Shown one piece after another: positions 27,577-37,602 of a stretch of 64,000 bases of DNA. Position numbers and translations under genes: made by a program. The notes under the pieces were generated by a model. It did no database searches, was not told the DNA's origin, and worked only from the letters and a program-made list of their open reading frames with translations. Origin of the DNA: Dyadobacter luticola (GTDB taxonomy: Bacteria > Bacteroidota > Bacteroidia > Cytophagales > Spirosomataceae); assembly GCF_005860805.1 (NCBI RefSeq), contig NZ_VCEJ01000005.1:992001-1056000 (forward strand), given 5' to 3'. Position 1 is the first letter of the stretch, and each line of letters opens with the position of its first letter.

Positions 27577-30483
27577 CTACCGGCCGCAAATGCCTTTGAA
27601 ATCACAGTACGTGCAGGTATTCAGGTCGTCGGTTTTGCGGAAAGGGATATCCGGGTCAAGCATGACATTGAGGATGTCAGTCAATATTTCCTCTGATTTT
27701 TTGATGAATTCCGAAGGCGCAAGTCCCTCCGTCAGTTCCAGCGGATTGGCGATCAGATTCTTCGGGTCGCGGAAAGAGTAAAAACCCGATTTTACGGCAT
27801 AATCTCCAAAATTAAATGTCTGGCTGCCAATTTTAAGGCCCTGCTCGTCCAGCATTTTCCGGTACATCAGGTATTCATACATCCAAAGCTGGCGGACATA
27901 GCCCATTTTCCGGTCGGCATCGACGCGGAGGATTTCGTCGCGCAGGGTAGGGTCGGCCAGTTTTTGTTTGCCGGTAAGTTCTACGCTGCCGGTTTTATAA
28001 TCCATCACAAAAAGCGTCTGATCTTCGCCTTGCTCGATCCGGTCAATTTTTCCACCGAGTTTCACAGGCGTATGCGCGCCTTGGAGAACCAGATTAATGT
28101 GGGTATTGAGCGGCTGCTCGGCGGCCAGGATTTTACGTCTCGGCTGCTGCGCCATCTGATGTTTCAGGAAAACCAATATCTGCTGCTCGCCGATTTGGTA
28201 GTAGATCCGGTTGAGGCCCAGGTCTGTTACATACCCTTTGAAAAGCCGGTCAAATTCAGCACGTAAAATGAACACAATCTGCTCCTGCGTGGGATCGATA
28301 TTTTGCAGGAAAAATTCAATATCCAGTCTTTCCAGCGAGGCATGCAGCCACGTCCCAATCTTGTCCATCCCGAGTTCTTCTTCCACTTCTTCTTTCTCTT
28401 TCACCCCCACAATGTGTTTGAGATAAAACTGCATCGAGCAGCGGATAAACTCGTTCAAATGCGTGGGATAGATACCTTTGTTGGCCAGGTAACCCCGGAT
28501 CACACTGATCATCGCCTCGTCTTTCCGGACAATTTCTTCCAGTTCCTCCGTCTGACGCCCCTCGAAAACCACCGTCTTATTCTGAATGTTGATCTGCGGA
28601 TTATACAAGGAAAGTTCAAATTCCAGCTGGCGGATGAACCGGCTTTTCTCGCCTCCGCCCGGCGCATCATTGGTACTCGTGTACAGAATGTGCACTTCCC
28701 TGGCGCGCTGCAACAACCGGTAAAAATGATACGACATGACCGCCTCCTGGTGCTGGTGCGTAGGCAGTCCCACAGCCTGCGCAGCGTCAAAAGGGATCAG
28801 CGAGTTTTGCCTTTTCGCAGTAGGCAACATTCCTTCATTTAAGGAAAGAATAATGATCCGCTCGAAGTCCAATGCCCTGGTTTCCAGCATTCCCATGATT
28901 TGCAGGTTACTCACCGGCTCGCCGCTGAAAGGGATTTTGGTCTGCCTGATCAGCTCAAACATAAACGAGCGCAATGTCCGGTGCGTGATCAGCTCCTCGC
29001 GTTCATCGATCGTCTGCTCGAATTGTTTTAAAAGGGTATAAAACAGGTATAGGTATTCTGTTTCAAGGGCATTTTTGTAATCCTTATAAACCTCCCGCAG
29101 CAGCTCGATCAGCCGGTAAAAAGTCTGGATAACCTGGCGGGAATTGTTTTTTTGCCAATGTGTAAAAAGGATCTGAAAAAGCGGGTGGCTGTCTCCCAGC
29201 CGCATCAATTCTTCGGAACTCAGAAAAACCTGGTTATCCTTCGTGATTGCCCATAATGTTCGCTGGATGATCGTCTGGCCGTCGAGCATGGTGGGCAGCG
29301 CCACATATTCGTAATGCCGGATGAAAGGGTGGTTCAGGATTTTGTCGATGGATTTATGGCTGAATTTCGGGATGCGGATGGTTTTGCCGCTCTTGTTTTT
29401 AAACTCCACCACATTCTGCTGCAATTCAAAGATGCCGTCAACCAAAGTGTACAACAGTGAGTTACGCATCGAAAGCCCCATCGTCACATTCAAATCCTTC
29501 ACCTGATTGTCCAGCGAGTACAGCATCGGAAGGAGCAGGTTTTCATCCGCGAGTACAATGGCGGTCTGTACCGGATTTTCGGCATCTTCGGCGCTTTTCA
29601 TCAGCTGGTAAAGCTGCCCGGCGACCTTGGTTTGCAGTGTAGCATTGGGCACGCCGTAAATCGTAATATTCTTCGCGGAAGTCAGTAAATGATCGGTAGT
29701 CCAGTTCCACTTGCCGAACTGCTGGCTCTTTTGGTAATTTCTGAGACTGATACCAGCTTCCACTGCCGCGTTTTCCGACATATAGTACCGGTCGCTGTCC
29801 CACAATACCTCCGCTTTTTTTACTTTGATCAAAGCCGTCACAATCACCCGCTCCGACTCTGTAAATGCATTAAAACCAGCGAAATAAGTAAATTCGTAGT
29901 CTCCCCGCCGCGCAAGTAAATGTTCTACATTCTCTGCCAGCTCACGGTACGCCATCCCGCGATAGGCATTACCTTTTTCTTGCAGCCTGCTTCTAAAAGT
30001 GTTATAAACCCTTTTAATGTTTTCAAAAAGAGAGAAATATTGCCGCTGCCCGTTTTCGCCCGGCAACGTGCGGCCTTCCGGCAATGTTTCCTGCCAGCGG
30101 CTGATCGCCTGCGCCTCAGACAAATAATCGAATAAATAATCGGTCTTGACAAGGTACTGGTCGATTTTATCCAGATCACTCAGCAAAACCGACGCCCAGC
30201 CCATAAACCGGTCAAACTGAATGTTCGGGTCGATCTCGCGGAAGGTTTCGTAGAGGTCAAAAAGGAGATGTACCGGGTCTTCGATTTCGAGCGTACAGAG
30301 GCTTTCCACAAAATCGTCCACCGCCATCACCAGCGGGCTCATCATCGGGCGGGTGGTTTCCTTCGCTAGTTCCTGCATCAGGAAAAACGCTGCGCGGCGG
30401 GTAGGAACAATGATCTGAATCCGTTCCAGCGACGCGTGGTTGCCCAGAATGTGCCTGGCGACAAGATTCAGAAATGATTGCAT
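27577..30483 (-). CDS. AddB-like protein with C-terminal PD-(D/E)XK nuclease and Fe-S cluster motif
   Basis: This is a 968-residue DNA repair protein of the AddB/RecB-like nuclease group, expected to pair with an AddA-type helicase in double-strand-break end processing. The N-terminal part has a helicase-like start (IQIIVPTRRAAFFLMQEL) but no intact Walker A lysine motif, as in inactivated AddB-type helicase domains. The C-terminal nuclease has GTWLHASLERL, GGKIDRIEQ, and VMDYKTGS with the catalytic Asp and Lys. A Cys in NEFIRCSMQFY together with the terminal CTYCDFKGIC forms the four-Cys pattern of the AddB iron-sulfur cluster. No addA gene is adjacent. The porin gene lies 9 bases upstream in transcription order. 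Confidence 0.85.
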   Translation of the reverse strand: MQSFLNLVARHILGNHASLERIQIIVPTRRAAFFLMQELAKETTRPMMSPLVMAVDDFVESLCTLEIEDPVHLLFDLYETFREIDPNIQFDRFMGWASVLLSDLDKIDQYLVKTDYLFDYLSEAQAISRWQETLPEGRTLPGENGQRQYFSLFENIKRVYNTFRSRLQEKGNAYRGMAYRELAENVEHLLARRGDYEFTYFAGFNAFTESERVIVTALIKVKKAEVLWDSDRYYMSENAAVEAGISLRNYQKSQQFGKWNWTTDHLLTSAKNITIYGVPNATLQTKVAGQLYQLMKSAEDAENPVQTAIVLADENLLLPMLYSLDNQVKDLNVTMGLSMRNSLLYTLVDGIFELQQNVVEFKNKSGKTIRIPKFSHKSIDKILNHPFIRHYEYVALPTMLDGQTIIQRTLWAITKDNQVFLSSEELMRLGDSHPLFQILFTHWQKNNSRQVIQTFYRLIELLREVYKDYKNALETEYLYLFYTLLKQFEQTIDEREELITHRTLRSFMFELIRQTKIPFSGEPVSNLQIMGMLETRALDFERIIILSLNEGMLPTAKRQNSLIPFDAAQAVGLPTHQHQEAVMSYHFYRLLQRAREVHILYTSTNDAPGGGEKSRFIRQLEFELSLYNPQINIQNKTVVFEGRQTEELEEIVRKDEAMISVIRGYLANKGIYPTHLNEFIRCSMQFYLKHIVGVKEKEEVEEELGMDKIGTWLHASLERLDIEFFLQNIDPTQEQIVFILRAEFDRLFKGYVTDLGLNRIYYQIGEQQILVFLKHQMAQQPRRKILAAEQPLNTHINLVLQGAHTPVKLGGKIDRIEQGEDQTLFVMDYKTGSVELTGKQKLADPTLRDEILRVDADRKMGYVRQLWMYEYLMYRKMLDEQGLKIGSQTFNFGDYAVKSGFYSFRDPKNLIANPLELTEGLAPSEFIKKSEEILTDILNVMLDPDIPFRKTDDLNTCTYCDFKGICGR

Positions 30484-30492
30484 AAGAACGGT

Positions 30493-32475
30493 TTAGTCAA
30501 ACATGGGCCAGTTGATCCCGAATGAAAAAGCGCGGGCCAGCCCCAGGTAGCCGGGCGTGACGTAATAACCTTTCGGGAAAAGCCCCAGCGAGCCGCCCTG
30601 GTTCAGGTAAGACATTTTGAAAAAGAATCTCACCCTTTTCAAACGCACATTGGCAAATGCATCCACGACCATATTCTGGGGAAGACGGGTGTCATTTTGT
30701 AAATGAAATTGCTGGGTAACAGGCATATAAGCATCCGCCAGATACCCAGAGCGGTAGCGCGCCGCCAAACCGATCTGAATAAACAGAACTTTGGCATACA
30801 CGAAATCATAGGAAGCCTGCCCGCTGCCAAACAAGGTCGGTACCCGCAGCACATCATTACCATCATTCGCAGTGAGGTAACCCATCGCCGCGAAGTTCCA
30901 CTTATTGAGTCTGATTTCGGAAGTAAAGCCGATCCTCAGCAAACGAAAACCACCATTAAGCTGTCGCGGAATGGCGGCGGTATCATAGTAAATGTAATCG
31001 TTGACCTGGTGGATCTGAATCTCAGGGACGAAATCGATTCGCTTGGTTTTCAGCGGCAGCGACGCGTAAATGGTCTGTACTTTGGTTGGGTCGAAATTGT
31101 TTTTCCACCAGAAATGATTACTCAGGTAACGTTGCGCAAGCAGGTCAGGAGCGGTTTGAATGCTTTGGAAACCCGCCTTTCCCCATTTGGTATTCAGCTC
31201 GCCTTTCAAGCGGTATTCTACATTCGCCGCCAGGTTCAGATCCGCCTCCGCGGTGAGGTAGTTCACAGAATCTTTGAGATAATATCCCAGCCAGGCGCCC
31301 GCAATGTTGTCGAATTTCAAACCCGTGCGGTAAGTCGTGTAGGCTTCACCTTCGGAATTTCCCAGCTGGCTTGTGCCGCGCATACCATAAAATCTTTGAC
31401 GCAGATAAACCCGGTAATTGAAGCCCGAATAGAAACCTTTGATCCCGATTTTGTTATCAAAAAGCTTGTAATAAATGTCCTGACGCGTTTTTACCGAGTC
31501 AAACCGATAACGGGGATAAGCGCCACGTTCCAGGCCGCGGGTAATGTCAAGATCGGTGTAGCGATCGATCGTCGTAGAATAATCAGCCTGCTGGAAAACC
31601 TGAAAACCGTTGACGAGCCGGTACTGCTGGTAAATGTGGAGCGTGTTGCGCCGCTCCCAGGAATTGGCGTCGTCGCTGATTTTGGCGGCACCGTCGTAAG
31701 AAAATTCCTCGATCGTACCATTCACATCATTGGGTATCACGCCGCCCTGCTCGCGCACTTTCTGGTTCATGTGCCGGAAATGGGTGAGGAGCGCATATTT
31801 TTTGTTTTTGGAAAAAAAGCTGACGTGCGCCAGCAGCGTCCAGTTTTGCCCGAGAAAAGCGCCGGAATTTAAATTATTGACAAAACCGTACTGCTTGTTG
31901 GAGGTCAGCCGCTGCGCCCGGAGCCCGAAATTGAAGCGGGAATGCACATTCTGCGTGTAAGCAAATCGGCCCACCGAAGTTTTCCGCCCCCCCGAAATGA
32001 AATCCAGCTCCGTATGCTGCGAGCGGGTATCCATGTATTTCACTTCGTTCGCTTTGATCGCATATTCGTCGTAGGCACGCATCCCGAGCTGCGCCCCGAT
32101 GTCTTCGCGCGGCTGAAAAAACAGGCTGCGGGTAGCAGTAACCGTGTTTCCTAGATCGACCAGTTTTCCCCAAGAGCGGTCCATGGGCGTCCACCGGTGA
32201 AAGTTGGTCAGGCTGGTATCTACATTATATCGCGCAGAATCGCGGTTGTTGAGAATGTCGGCTTCGAAGAAATGCCGGGTGGTAGTGGGGCCGTAAATAC
32301 TTTTGGTGCTATCGTCGAGAATCGCCCCGCCGCCCTGCTGATTACCGCCACTGCCTGAACCGCCGCCGCGCGGCATCTGCATGCCCCCAGGCATCCTTAC
32401 CTGGGCAAAAGCCGTTTGGTTCGTCAGAAAAAGCACACATATCACCCACAGTGTGGTATAGAAAACAAATCTCAT
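30493..32475 (-). CDS. putative porin-family outer-membrane protein
   Basis: This is a 660-residue outer-membrane beta-barrel with a signal peptide ending at TAFAQ (about 25). A low-complexity Gly/Met/Gln linker (about 27-50) comes next, and then many alternating aromatic strands such as HVSFFSKNKKYALLTHFRH. The overall form matches the Bacteroidota putative-porin family (DUF4289 type). It is between lpxK (8 bases upstream) and the AddB-like gene (9 bases downstream), so the three may be co-transcribed. A function linked to the outer membrane is likely, but no substrate can be given. Confidence 0.8.
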   Translation of the reverse strand: MRFVFYTTLWVICVLFLTNQTAFAQVRMPGGMQMPRGGGSGSGGNQQGGGAILDDSTKSIYGPTTTRHFFEADILNNRDSARYNVDTSLTNFHRWTPMDRSWGKLVDLGNTVTATRSLFFQPREDIGAQLGMRAYDEYAIKANEVKYMDTRSQHTELDFISGGRKTSVGRFAYTQNVHSRFNFGLRAQRLTSNKQYGFVNNLNSGAFLGQNWTLLAHVSFFSKNKKYALLTHFRHMNQKVREQGGVIPNDVNGTIEEFSYDGAAKISDDANSWERRNTLHIYQQYRLVNGFQVFQQADYSTTIDRYTDLDITRGLERGAYPRYRFDSVKTRQDIYYKLFDNKIGIKGFYSGFNYRVYLRQRFYGMRGTSQLGNSEGEAYTTYRTGLKFDNIAGAWLGYYLKDSVNYLTAEADLNLAANVEYRLKGELNTKWGKAGFQSIQTAPDLLAQRYLSNHFWWKNNFDPTKVQTIYASLPLKTKRIDFVPEIQIHQVNDYIYYDTAAIPRQLNGGFRLLRIGFTSEIRLNKWNFAAMGYLTANDGNDVLRVPTLFGSGQASYDFVYAKVLFIQIGLAARYRSGYLADAYMPVTQQFHLQNDTRLPQNMVVDAFANVRLKRVRFFFKMSYLNQGGSLGLFPKGYYVTPGYLGLARAFSFGINWPMFD

Positions 32476-32483
32476 AGAGGAAA

Positions 32484-33539
32484 CTATCGTTCTGCCGGAT
32501 TAAACGGCTCAGTCATTTGTCCGGTCAGCCATTTTGTAAAGGCCTCCGTCTGAGTTTCAAAGTTGATGGTCACTGGGATATAGGCGAACCTGTCCGCACA
32601 TCCTGCCTGCTCCGCCAGTGGTTTCAATTTGACCATATCCTTTTCGGTTGTTACCGCAAAAGTATCGCTTTTTAAGTACTTAATCAGTTCTTCCAGGTCG
32701 GCGCCGGTGTAATTATGGTGGTCCGGAAAAACTACCTCGTCTACAACGTTGAAGTGGCTGCGAAGATATGCAGCGAATGGCCCCGGATTTGCGATTCCGG
32801 CCACCATTTTAACATTCTTTAACTGGATAGGCCGGTTGTCAAAACCTACCGGCGCGGCGTAATCCGTAAAGCAGAAAAAAACCGGCGTGCCCGGTTTGGT
32901 ATATTCTTCAATGTTGGCCCTAATCTGTTGCTGATCATTGTCGGAAAGGTTTTCAGGACATTTGGTAACAATCACCGCATCCGCCCGCTTCGCACCTGAA
33001 CGCCATTCACGGAGCCTGCCCGCGGGCAATGGTATGTCCTGGTAAAAAGGCCGGTTGTAATCATTGAGCAGCAAATTAACGTTCCTGGCAATCGCCCGGT
33101 GCTGGTAAGCATCGTCCAGTAAGAGTGTTTTGATTCCGGTATTTGACTGGTAAATGTTCAAAGCACCGGTCACGCGCTTTTCACAAACAGCGACTAATGC
33201 TTTGTTTCTGAATTTACTATAAAACTGCAAAGGCTCGTCGCCGATCATTTCGGCAGTGGAAGCGTCATTTGCGAGCACATACCCTGCGGTTTTTCGACCA
33301 TATCCTCTGCTCAAAATTGCGACGGACGAAACAGGCAGCAGCAAGTTAGCGAGGTATTCAATGACAGGTGTTTTTCCGGTGCCGCCTACGGTGAGGTTCC
33401 CGACGGAAATGACAAATTGCGGGACTTTTCTGGAAGAAAAAATACGCTGGTCATACAGAAAATTGCGGATGCCCGTGATCGATCCGTAAAGCCAGGACAG
33501 CGGCAGTAAGAGTATTTTTATCAAGCGATGTTCGTGCAT
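32484..33539 (-). CDS. lpxK: tetraacyldisaccharide 4'-kinase
   Basis: This inner-membrane-associated kinase adds the 4'-phosphate to the tetraacyldisaccharide precursor of lipid A. Its 351 residues start with a hydrophobic N-terminus (ILLLPLSWLYGSITGIRNFL). The Walker A motif lies in VGNLTVGGTGKTPVIEYL (about residues 45-62). ILSRGYGRK, DDAYQHRAIARN and the C-terminal TTEKDMVKL are all typical LpxK segments. It is first in a short minus-strand unit with the porin gene and diverges from menC. Confidence 0.95.
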   Translation of the reverse strand: MHEHRLIKILLLPLSWLYGSITGIRNFLYDQRIFSSRKVPQFVISVGNLTVGGTGKTPVIEYLANLLLPVSSVAILSRGYGRKTAGYVLANDASTAEMIGDEPLQFYSKFRNKALVAVCEKRVTGALNIYQSNTGIKTLLLDDAYQHRAIARNVNLLLNDYNRPFYQDIPLPAGRLREWRSGAKRADAVIVTKCPENLSDNDQQQIRANIEEYTKPGTPVFFCFTDYAAPVGFDNRPIQLKNVKMVAGIANPGPFAAYLRSHFNVVDEVVFPDHHNYTGADLEELIKYLKSDTFAVTTEKDMVKLKPLAEQAGCADRFAYIPVTINFETQTEAFTKWLTGQMTEPFNPAER

Positions 33540-33606
33540 ACCGGGTACATAATTACGTATTTTTTGCCTAATATTGTGCCCCCCAAAATACTGACGCCAC
33601 CTCGTT

Positions 33607-34689
33607 ATGCCCCTAAAAATTGTGTATCAGCCGTACACGCTGCACTTTCGTAAAGAAGCTGGCACATCGCGTGGCGTTCTTACACAAAAAACATCCTGGA
33701 TTCTTCAAGTAACTGATAGCGAGCATCCTGACGTTACTGGTTACGGAGAATGCGGCCCGCTTCCTGGCCTCAGTGTCGATGATATTCCTGATTTTGAAGC
33801 GCAGCTGGCGTCGGTTTGCAACTTGTTCAATGAGCTCGATCTGGAAGTTTTTCCTTTCAACCTCGGCATCATTCTCGATCAGCTCGTCCCGCAACATTTG
33901 CCTTCGATCAGGTTTGGGATTGAGATGGCCTTGCTGGATGTGATAAATGGCGGCGAGCGGATTTTGTTTAAAAACGACTTTTCGCAGGGCGAGCGCGGGA
34001 TCCTGATGAACGGATTGATCTGGATGGGTTCTTATGAAAACATGCTGGAACAGGTTTCGGATAAACTGGCGCTGGGTTTTACAACGTTGAAAATGAAAGT
34101 CGGCGCGATCGATTTTGAAAATGAATGTCACATTCTTTCCAAAATCCGAGAAAGGTTCGACAAAACCGAAATTACTTTGCGGGTCGATGCAAATGGTGCA
34201 TTTACGCAGGATAATGTCAACTACAAGCTAGAAGAACTGGCGAAATTCGACCTGCATTCGATCGAGCAGCCAATTAAAGCCGGCCAGCCGGAATTAATGT
34301 CGGAGATCTGCGCTACTTCGCCGATCCCGGTGGCGCTGGACGAAGAACTAATCGGACATTTCGATTACCGCGAAAAATTCGCTTTGCTCAAAAAACTCGC
34401 CCCGCCTTTTATCATTCTAAAGCCCACCTTGTTAGGCGGCTTCCGGCACACCGACGAGTGGATCGAAATCGCCAATCGCCTGAAAATCGACTGGTGGATT
34501 ACCTCCGCCCTCGAATCCAACATTGGCCTGAATGCGATCGCCCAATATACCGCTTCGAAAAATAACCCGCTGCCGCAAGGTCTGGGCACCGGGCAGCTAT
34601 ATACCAACAATTTCGAGTCGCCGCTGACAGTGGAAAAAGGGGAGCTGCATTATCGTTTTGACAAAAACTGGGAGTTACCCCATTTTTAA
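33607..34689 (+). CDS. menC: o-succinylbenzoate synthase
   Basis: This enolase-superfamily enzyme of menaquinone biosynthesis dehydrates SHCHC to o-succinylbenzoate. It has 360 residues. The catalytic pattern is present: KMKV (Lys base), RVDANGAF and EQP (Mg ligands), LDEELI (third ligand region), ILKPTLLGGF (second Lys), and the SALESNIG segment. A related dipeptide epimerase is less likely given these motifs. No other men genes are adjacent. The stop codon shares bases with the stop of the convergent hemF. Confidence 0.9.
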   Translation: MPLKIVYQPYTLHFRKEAGTSRGVLTQKTSWILQVTDSEHPDVTGYGECGPLPGLSVDDIPDFEAQLASVCNLFNELDLEVFPFNLGIILDQLVPQHLPSIRFGIEMALLDVINGGERILFKNDFSQGERGILMNGLIWMGSYENMLEQVSDKLALGFTTLKMKVGAIDFENECHILSKIRERFDKTEITLRVDANGAFTQDNVNYKLEELAKFDLHSIEQPIKAGQPELMSEICATSPIPVALDEELIGHFDYREKFALLKKLAPPFIILKPTLLGGFRHTDEWIEIANRLKIDWWITSALESNIGLNAIAQYTASKNNPLPQGLGTGQLYTNNFESPLTVEKGELHYRFDKNWELPHF

Positions 34690-35600
34690 ACCCACTCAAC
34701 GCCTTTTCTCAAAAAAAACAGCGTCTCCGCCTCTTTTGAGCCATCTTCCGGGATAAAATTGTAAACCCAATTAGCCTGGGGCGGCAAGCTCATCAAAATG
34801 GATTCGGTACGCCCGTTGGTTTCCAGCCCGAATTTCGTACCCCGGTCCCACACCAGGTTAAACTCTACATATCGTCCCCGGCGGAGGTACTGCCATTGTT
34901 TTTGGGTTTCGGTAAAAGGCTCATCCTTATGCAAATGCATCAGTTTCGTGTAAATCGGCGCGAAGCTTTCACCTACCTCTTTGACGAATTCAAAAAGCTG
35001 CTCTTTGGATAAATTTTGCCCATTTCCAGGCATATCTGGTTTCAAATAATCGAAGAAAATCCCGCCCACACCACGTGTTTCATTTCTATGCGGAATGTAA
35101 AAATACTCGTCTGCCCACTCCTTGAATTTCGGGTAAAAAGCCGCGTGATGCTCGTCGCAGGCGCTTTTTAATGTCTGGTGAAAATTTCGGGCGTCCTCCT
35201 CCACCACATAATGCGGCGTCAAGTCAATCCCGCCGCCAAACCAGCAAGTGCCGTCGCTCAACTCAAAATAGCGGACATTCATGTGGATGATCGGCACATT
35301 CGGGTTTTGCGGGTGCATGACGATCGAAACCCCCATCGCCGTAAAACGGTAATCTGCGCCTTCCGACAAATTCATCTGCGCCCGTAGCCGCGGGTGCACT
35401 TCCCCGGTCACCCGCGAAAAATTTACGCCACCTTTCTCGATCACATTACCATTCTGGATCAGCCGCGTCCTGCCGCCGCCGCCCGAGTGATGCTCCCAGG
35501 GATCTTCCACAAATTTGCCGCTACCATCCTCTGCTTCAATAGCCTGACAAATGTTATCCTGTAAATTTTTGAAAAAATCTTCTATTTGTTCGGCTGTCAT
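34686..35600 (-). CDS. hemF: oxygen-dependent coproporphyrinogen III oxidase
   Basis: This enzyme converts coproporphyrinogen III to protoporphyrinogen IX with O2 during heme synthesis. It has 304 residues, normal for the family. Hallmarks are GGGGRTRLIQ, KGGVNFSRVTGEVHP, WFGGGIDLTPHY, the His-rich substrate region, and GRYVEFNLVWDRGTKFGL near the C-terminus. It indicates an aerobic or microaerobic host. It is monocistronic and its stop overlaps that of menC by 3-4 bases. Confidence 0.96.
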   Translation of the reverse strand: MTAEQIEDFFKNLQDNICQAIEAEDGSGKFVEDPWEHHSGGGGRTRLIQNGNVIEKGGVNFSRVTGEVHPRLRAQMNLSEGADYRFTAMGVSIVMHPQNPNVPIIHMNVRYFELSDGTCWFGGGIDLTPHYVVEEDARNFHQTLKSACDEHHAAFYPKFKEWADEYFYIPHRNETRGVGGIFFDYLKPDMPGNGQNLSKEQLFEFVKEVGESFAPIYTKLMHLHKDEPFTETQKQWQYLRRGRYVEFNLVWDRGTKFGLETNGRTESILMSLPPQANWVYNFIPEDGSKEAETLFFLRKGVEWV

Positions 35601-35637
35601 ATTTGCGCTGTAATGCGGGCAAAACTACTACAAAAGC

Positions 35638-35667
35638 AAAAAAGCGAAGGCCCCGCTCCGCTTTTTT
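35638..35667. terminator. terminator downstream of the M56 gene
   Basis: AAAAAAGCG (35638-35646) and CGCTTTTTT (35659-35667) with extra GC pairing inside form a bidirectional terminator. It ends the blaI/M56 transcript before hemF. Confidence 0.75.
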
Positions 35668-35703
35668 ACGTTAAATTTCTATGACTTACTTTCAATGTTC
35701 AAC

Positions 35704-37233
35704 TCAAATTCTTCTGCCAGCAAATGATTTCGGCCGGTTTTCGCCAACCCAGCCAACCCGTGTGATGATAACCCGATCATTCGCGCGGCGATCGTAGGTC
35801 CGGTCAAATTCCTCATTAGTCAGAATGTCGAGCTGGTATTTGTAAATCCGGCCTTTTAAGGCGCCGCCGTATAATTTGCTGAGGCTGTATTCCGCGATGT
35901 CGCTATACTTATATTTATTTAGTTCCGAGTTCGGTACGTGTTTCTCGTTGATCCAGATCCCGAAAATCTCAGGCTTCTTCCAGTTTTCGAACATTTCCGG
36001 CGTAGGTGCTTTTTTCACCGGGATCGGCATTTGAAAAACCATAATCCCGGAGTCTGCCGCCATTTGCAGCTGGTCGGTATCCATTTGCGAGAACAGTTCA
36101 TACATCCGGTCTTCCATTTTCGGCTCCATTCTCACCATCGGGTCTGTGCGGCCTTTTTTATTTTTCACATAAGTCGTATTCCGCTCGATGGTCTTGTAAA
36201 ACTCGTCGATTTCAGCTTTGGAAATGCCGGGGCCGGATTTTCCTTTCTGATCGGGCTTTTTTGCTGGTTTATCCGCTACCGCTTCAAACCTGACGATGCT
36301 GATCTCCGGGAATGTCGCCGCCACTTCTTTACTCTTGAATTCGATCTGCGCGTAGATTTTCTCGGAGAATGTCAATGTCAGCACAAACGCCAGCACGGCA
36401 ATAGCGCCTTGTTTGATATACTGTCTGTTCAGGTTTTTGATTTTCGTCATCATGGCTAATCGTTTTTTGGTGATAGAATAATTGAAACTGCTGGTAAGCG
36501 CCATTTGCCTCCCCTGCAAAACCGTGTCGAGCAGAAGTAACTGATAGCTTTTTACATTGGTATATTCTTTCAAAACCGCCTCATCGGCAAGAAATTCGTG
36601 GTTGAGCCGGATCGCTTTTTTATACCAGAATAAAAATGGATTGACCCAGAGAAACACGTGGATGAGTTCGATGAAAATGACATCCAGCGAATGCATTTGT
36701 CGGGCGTGGGCAAGTTCATGCGCGAGTATCTCGTCTCTTACCTGCGCGTTTTCAAATGTTTTTTCAGGAATAAAAATGTTGTTTAGGAATGTATAGGTGA
36801 CAATGTTTTCGGGTACCAGGATCAATTTCGCGCTAGCTATTTTCACATTTCTGCACCGCGATTTCAGCCGCAGCACGGAACTTACATTGACCAAAAACCG
36901 GATCAGCAGGAGCAGGCAAATACCGTCAAATACGAAAAGCAAAAGCTGCATTGTATCCGGCGGGGAGTTACTTTCTGCCGTGGCTATCATCGAATTTATA
37001 ACCCCGGTTTTTTGCATTTCCTCCATGATCTGTGGCACGGCGGTAATGACGGGTTTAAGTACATTTTCAGGTTTTATTTCAAAAGATATCAGCGGGACGA
37101 CCAGCGAAAAAACGAGCGCCGACAAAAGATAGAACCGGTTAAACCACAGCATTTTCTCGCGTTCCAGAAAAAGGTGGTAAACCACGATCAGGATGCCCGA
37201 ACAGAGGATGGATTTGATGAGATAGCTAGTCAT
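35704..37233 (-). CDS. BlaR1-like M56 membrane metallopeptidase
   Basis: This is a 509-residue membrane protease and sensor. There are N-terminal transmembrane helices (LIKSILCSGILIVVYHLF, FYLLSALVFSLVVPLISF, and one near 105-125). The gluzincin site is HELAH with the downstream Glu in LNHEFLADE. One more helix (AIAVLAFVLTLTFSEKIYA) precedes a periplasmic C-terminal region of about 220 residues. That region is not a penicillin-binding domain, so the signal is not necessarily a beta-lactam. It overlaps blaI by 8 bases and probably cleaves that repressor on activation. Confidence 0.88.
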   Translation of the reverse strand: MTSYLIKSILCSGILIVVYHLFLEREKMLWFNRFYLLSALVFSLVVPLISFEIKPENVLKPVITAVPQIMEEMQKTGVINSMIATAESNSPPDTMQLLLFVFDGICLLLLIRFLVNVSSVLRLKSRCRNVKIASAKLILVPENIVTYTFLNNIFIPEKTFENAQVRDEILAHELAHARQMHSLDVIFIELIHVFLWVNPFLFWYKKAIRLNHEFLADEAVLKEYTNVKSYQLLLLDTVLQGRQMALTSSFNYSITKKRLAMMTKIKNLNRQYIKQGAIAVLAFVLTLTFSEKIYAQIEFKSKEVAATFPEISIVRFEAVADKPAKKPDQKGKSGPGISKAEIDEFYKTIERNTTYVKNKKGRTDPMVRMEPKMEDRMYELFSQMDTDQLQMAADSGIMVFQMPIPVKKAPTPEMFENWKKPEIFGIWINEKHVPNSELNKYKYSDIAEYSLSKLYGGALKGRIYKYQLDILTNEEFDRTYDRRANDRVIITRVGWVGENRPKSFAGRRI

Positions 37234-37600
37234 TTTTCTTGCGGTTTAGTTCTTCATTGATGATTTCCCTGAGCTGTTCCAGTTCCTCCGTCGAGAGATT
37301 TGCGTCTTTCGCAAAAAAGGAGCCGAACTGCGCCGCGGAATTGTTGAAGAAATTTTTGATCAACCCGTTTACATGATTGGAGAAATATTCCGTCTTGGGC
37401 ACGAGGGGGTAGTACTGCCGCGAATTCCCAAAAAGGTTATAGGCGATAAATCCTTTGTCCTGCATTCTTTTCAGCAAGGTAATCACCGTCGTCGACGCAG
37501 GTTTTGGGTCGGGCAGCGAGTCGATCAGATCTTTCAGAAACACCTTCTCATGCTTCCAGACCTGCTCCATAATTTGTTCTTCCGCTTTGCTCAGGCTCAT
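37226..37600 (-). CDS. BlaI/MecI/CopY-family repressor
   Basis: This is a 124-residue winged-helix repressor (LSKAEEQIMEQVWKHEKVFL at the N-terminus, STTVITLLKRMQDKGFIAYN recognition part) with a C-terminal dimerisation helix where the partner protease normally cuts. It is translated first and overlaps the M56 gene by 8 bases. A matching double TACAnnTGTA operator lies 7 bases upstream of its start, so the pair is autoregulated. Confidence 0.93.
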   Translation of the reverse strand: MSLSKAEEQIMEQVWKHEKVFLKDLIDSLPDPKPASTTVITLLKRMQDKGFIAYNLFGNSRQYYPLVPKTEYFSNHVNGLIKNFFNNSAAQFGSFFAKDANLSTEELEQLREIINEELNRKKND

Positions 37601-37602
37601 TT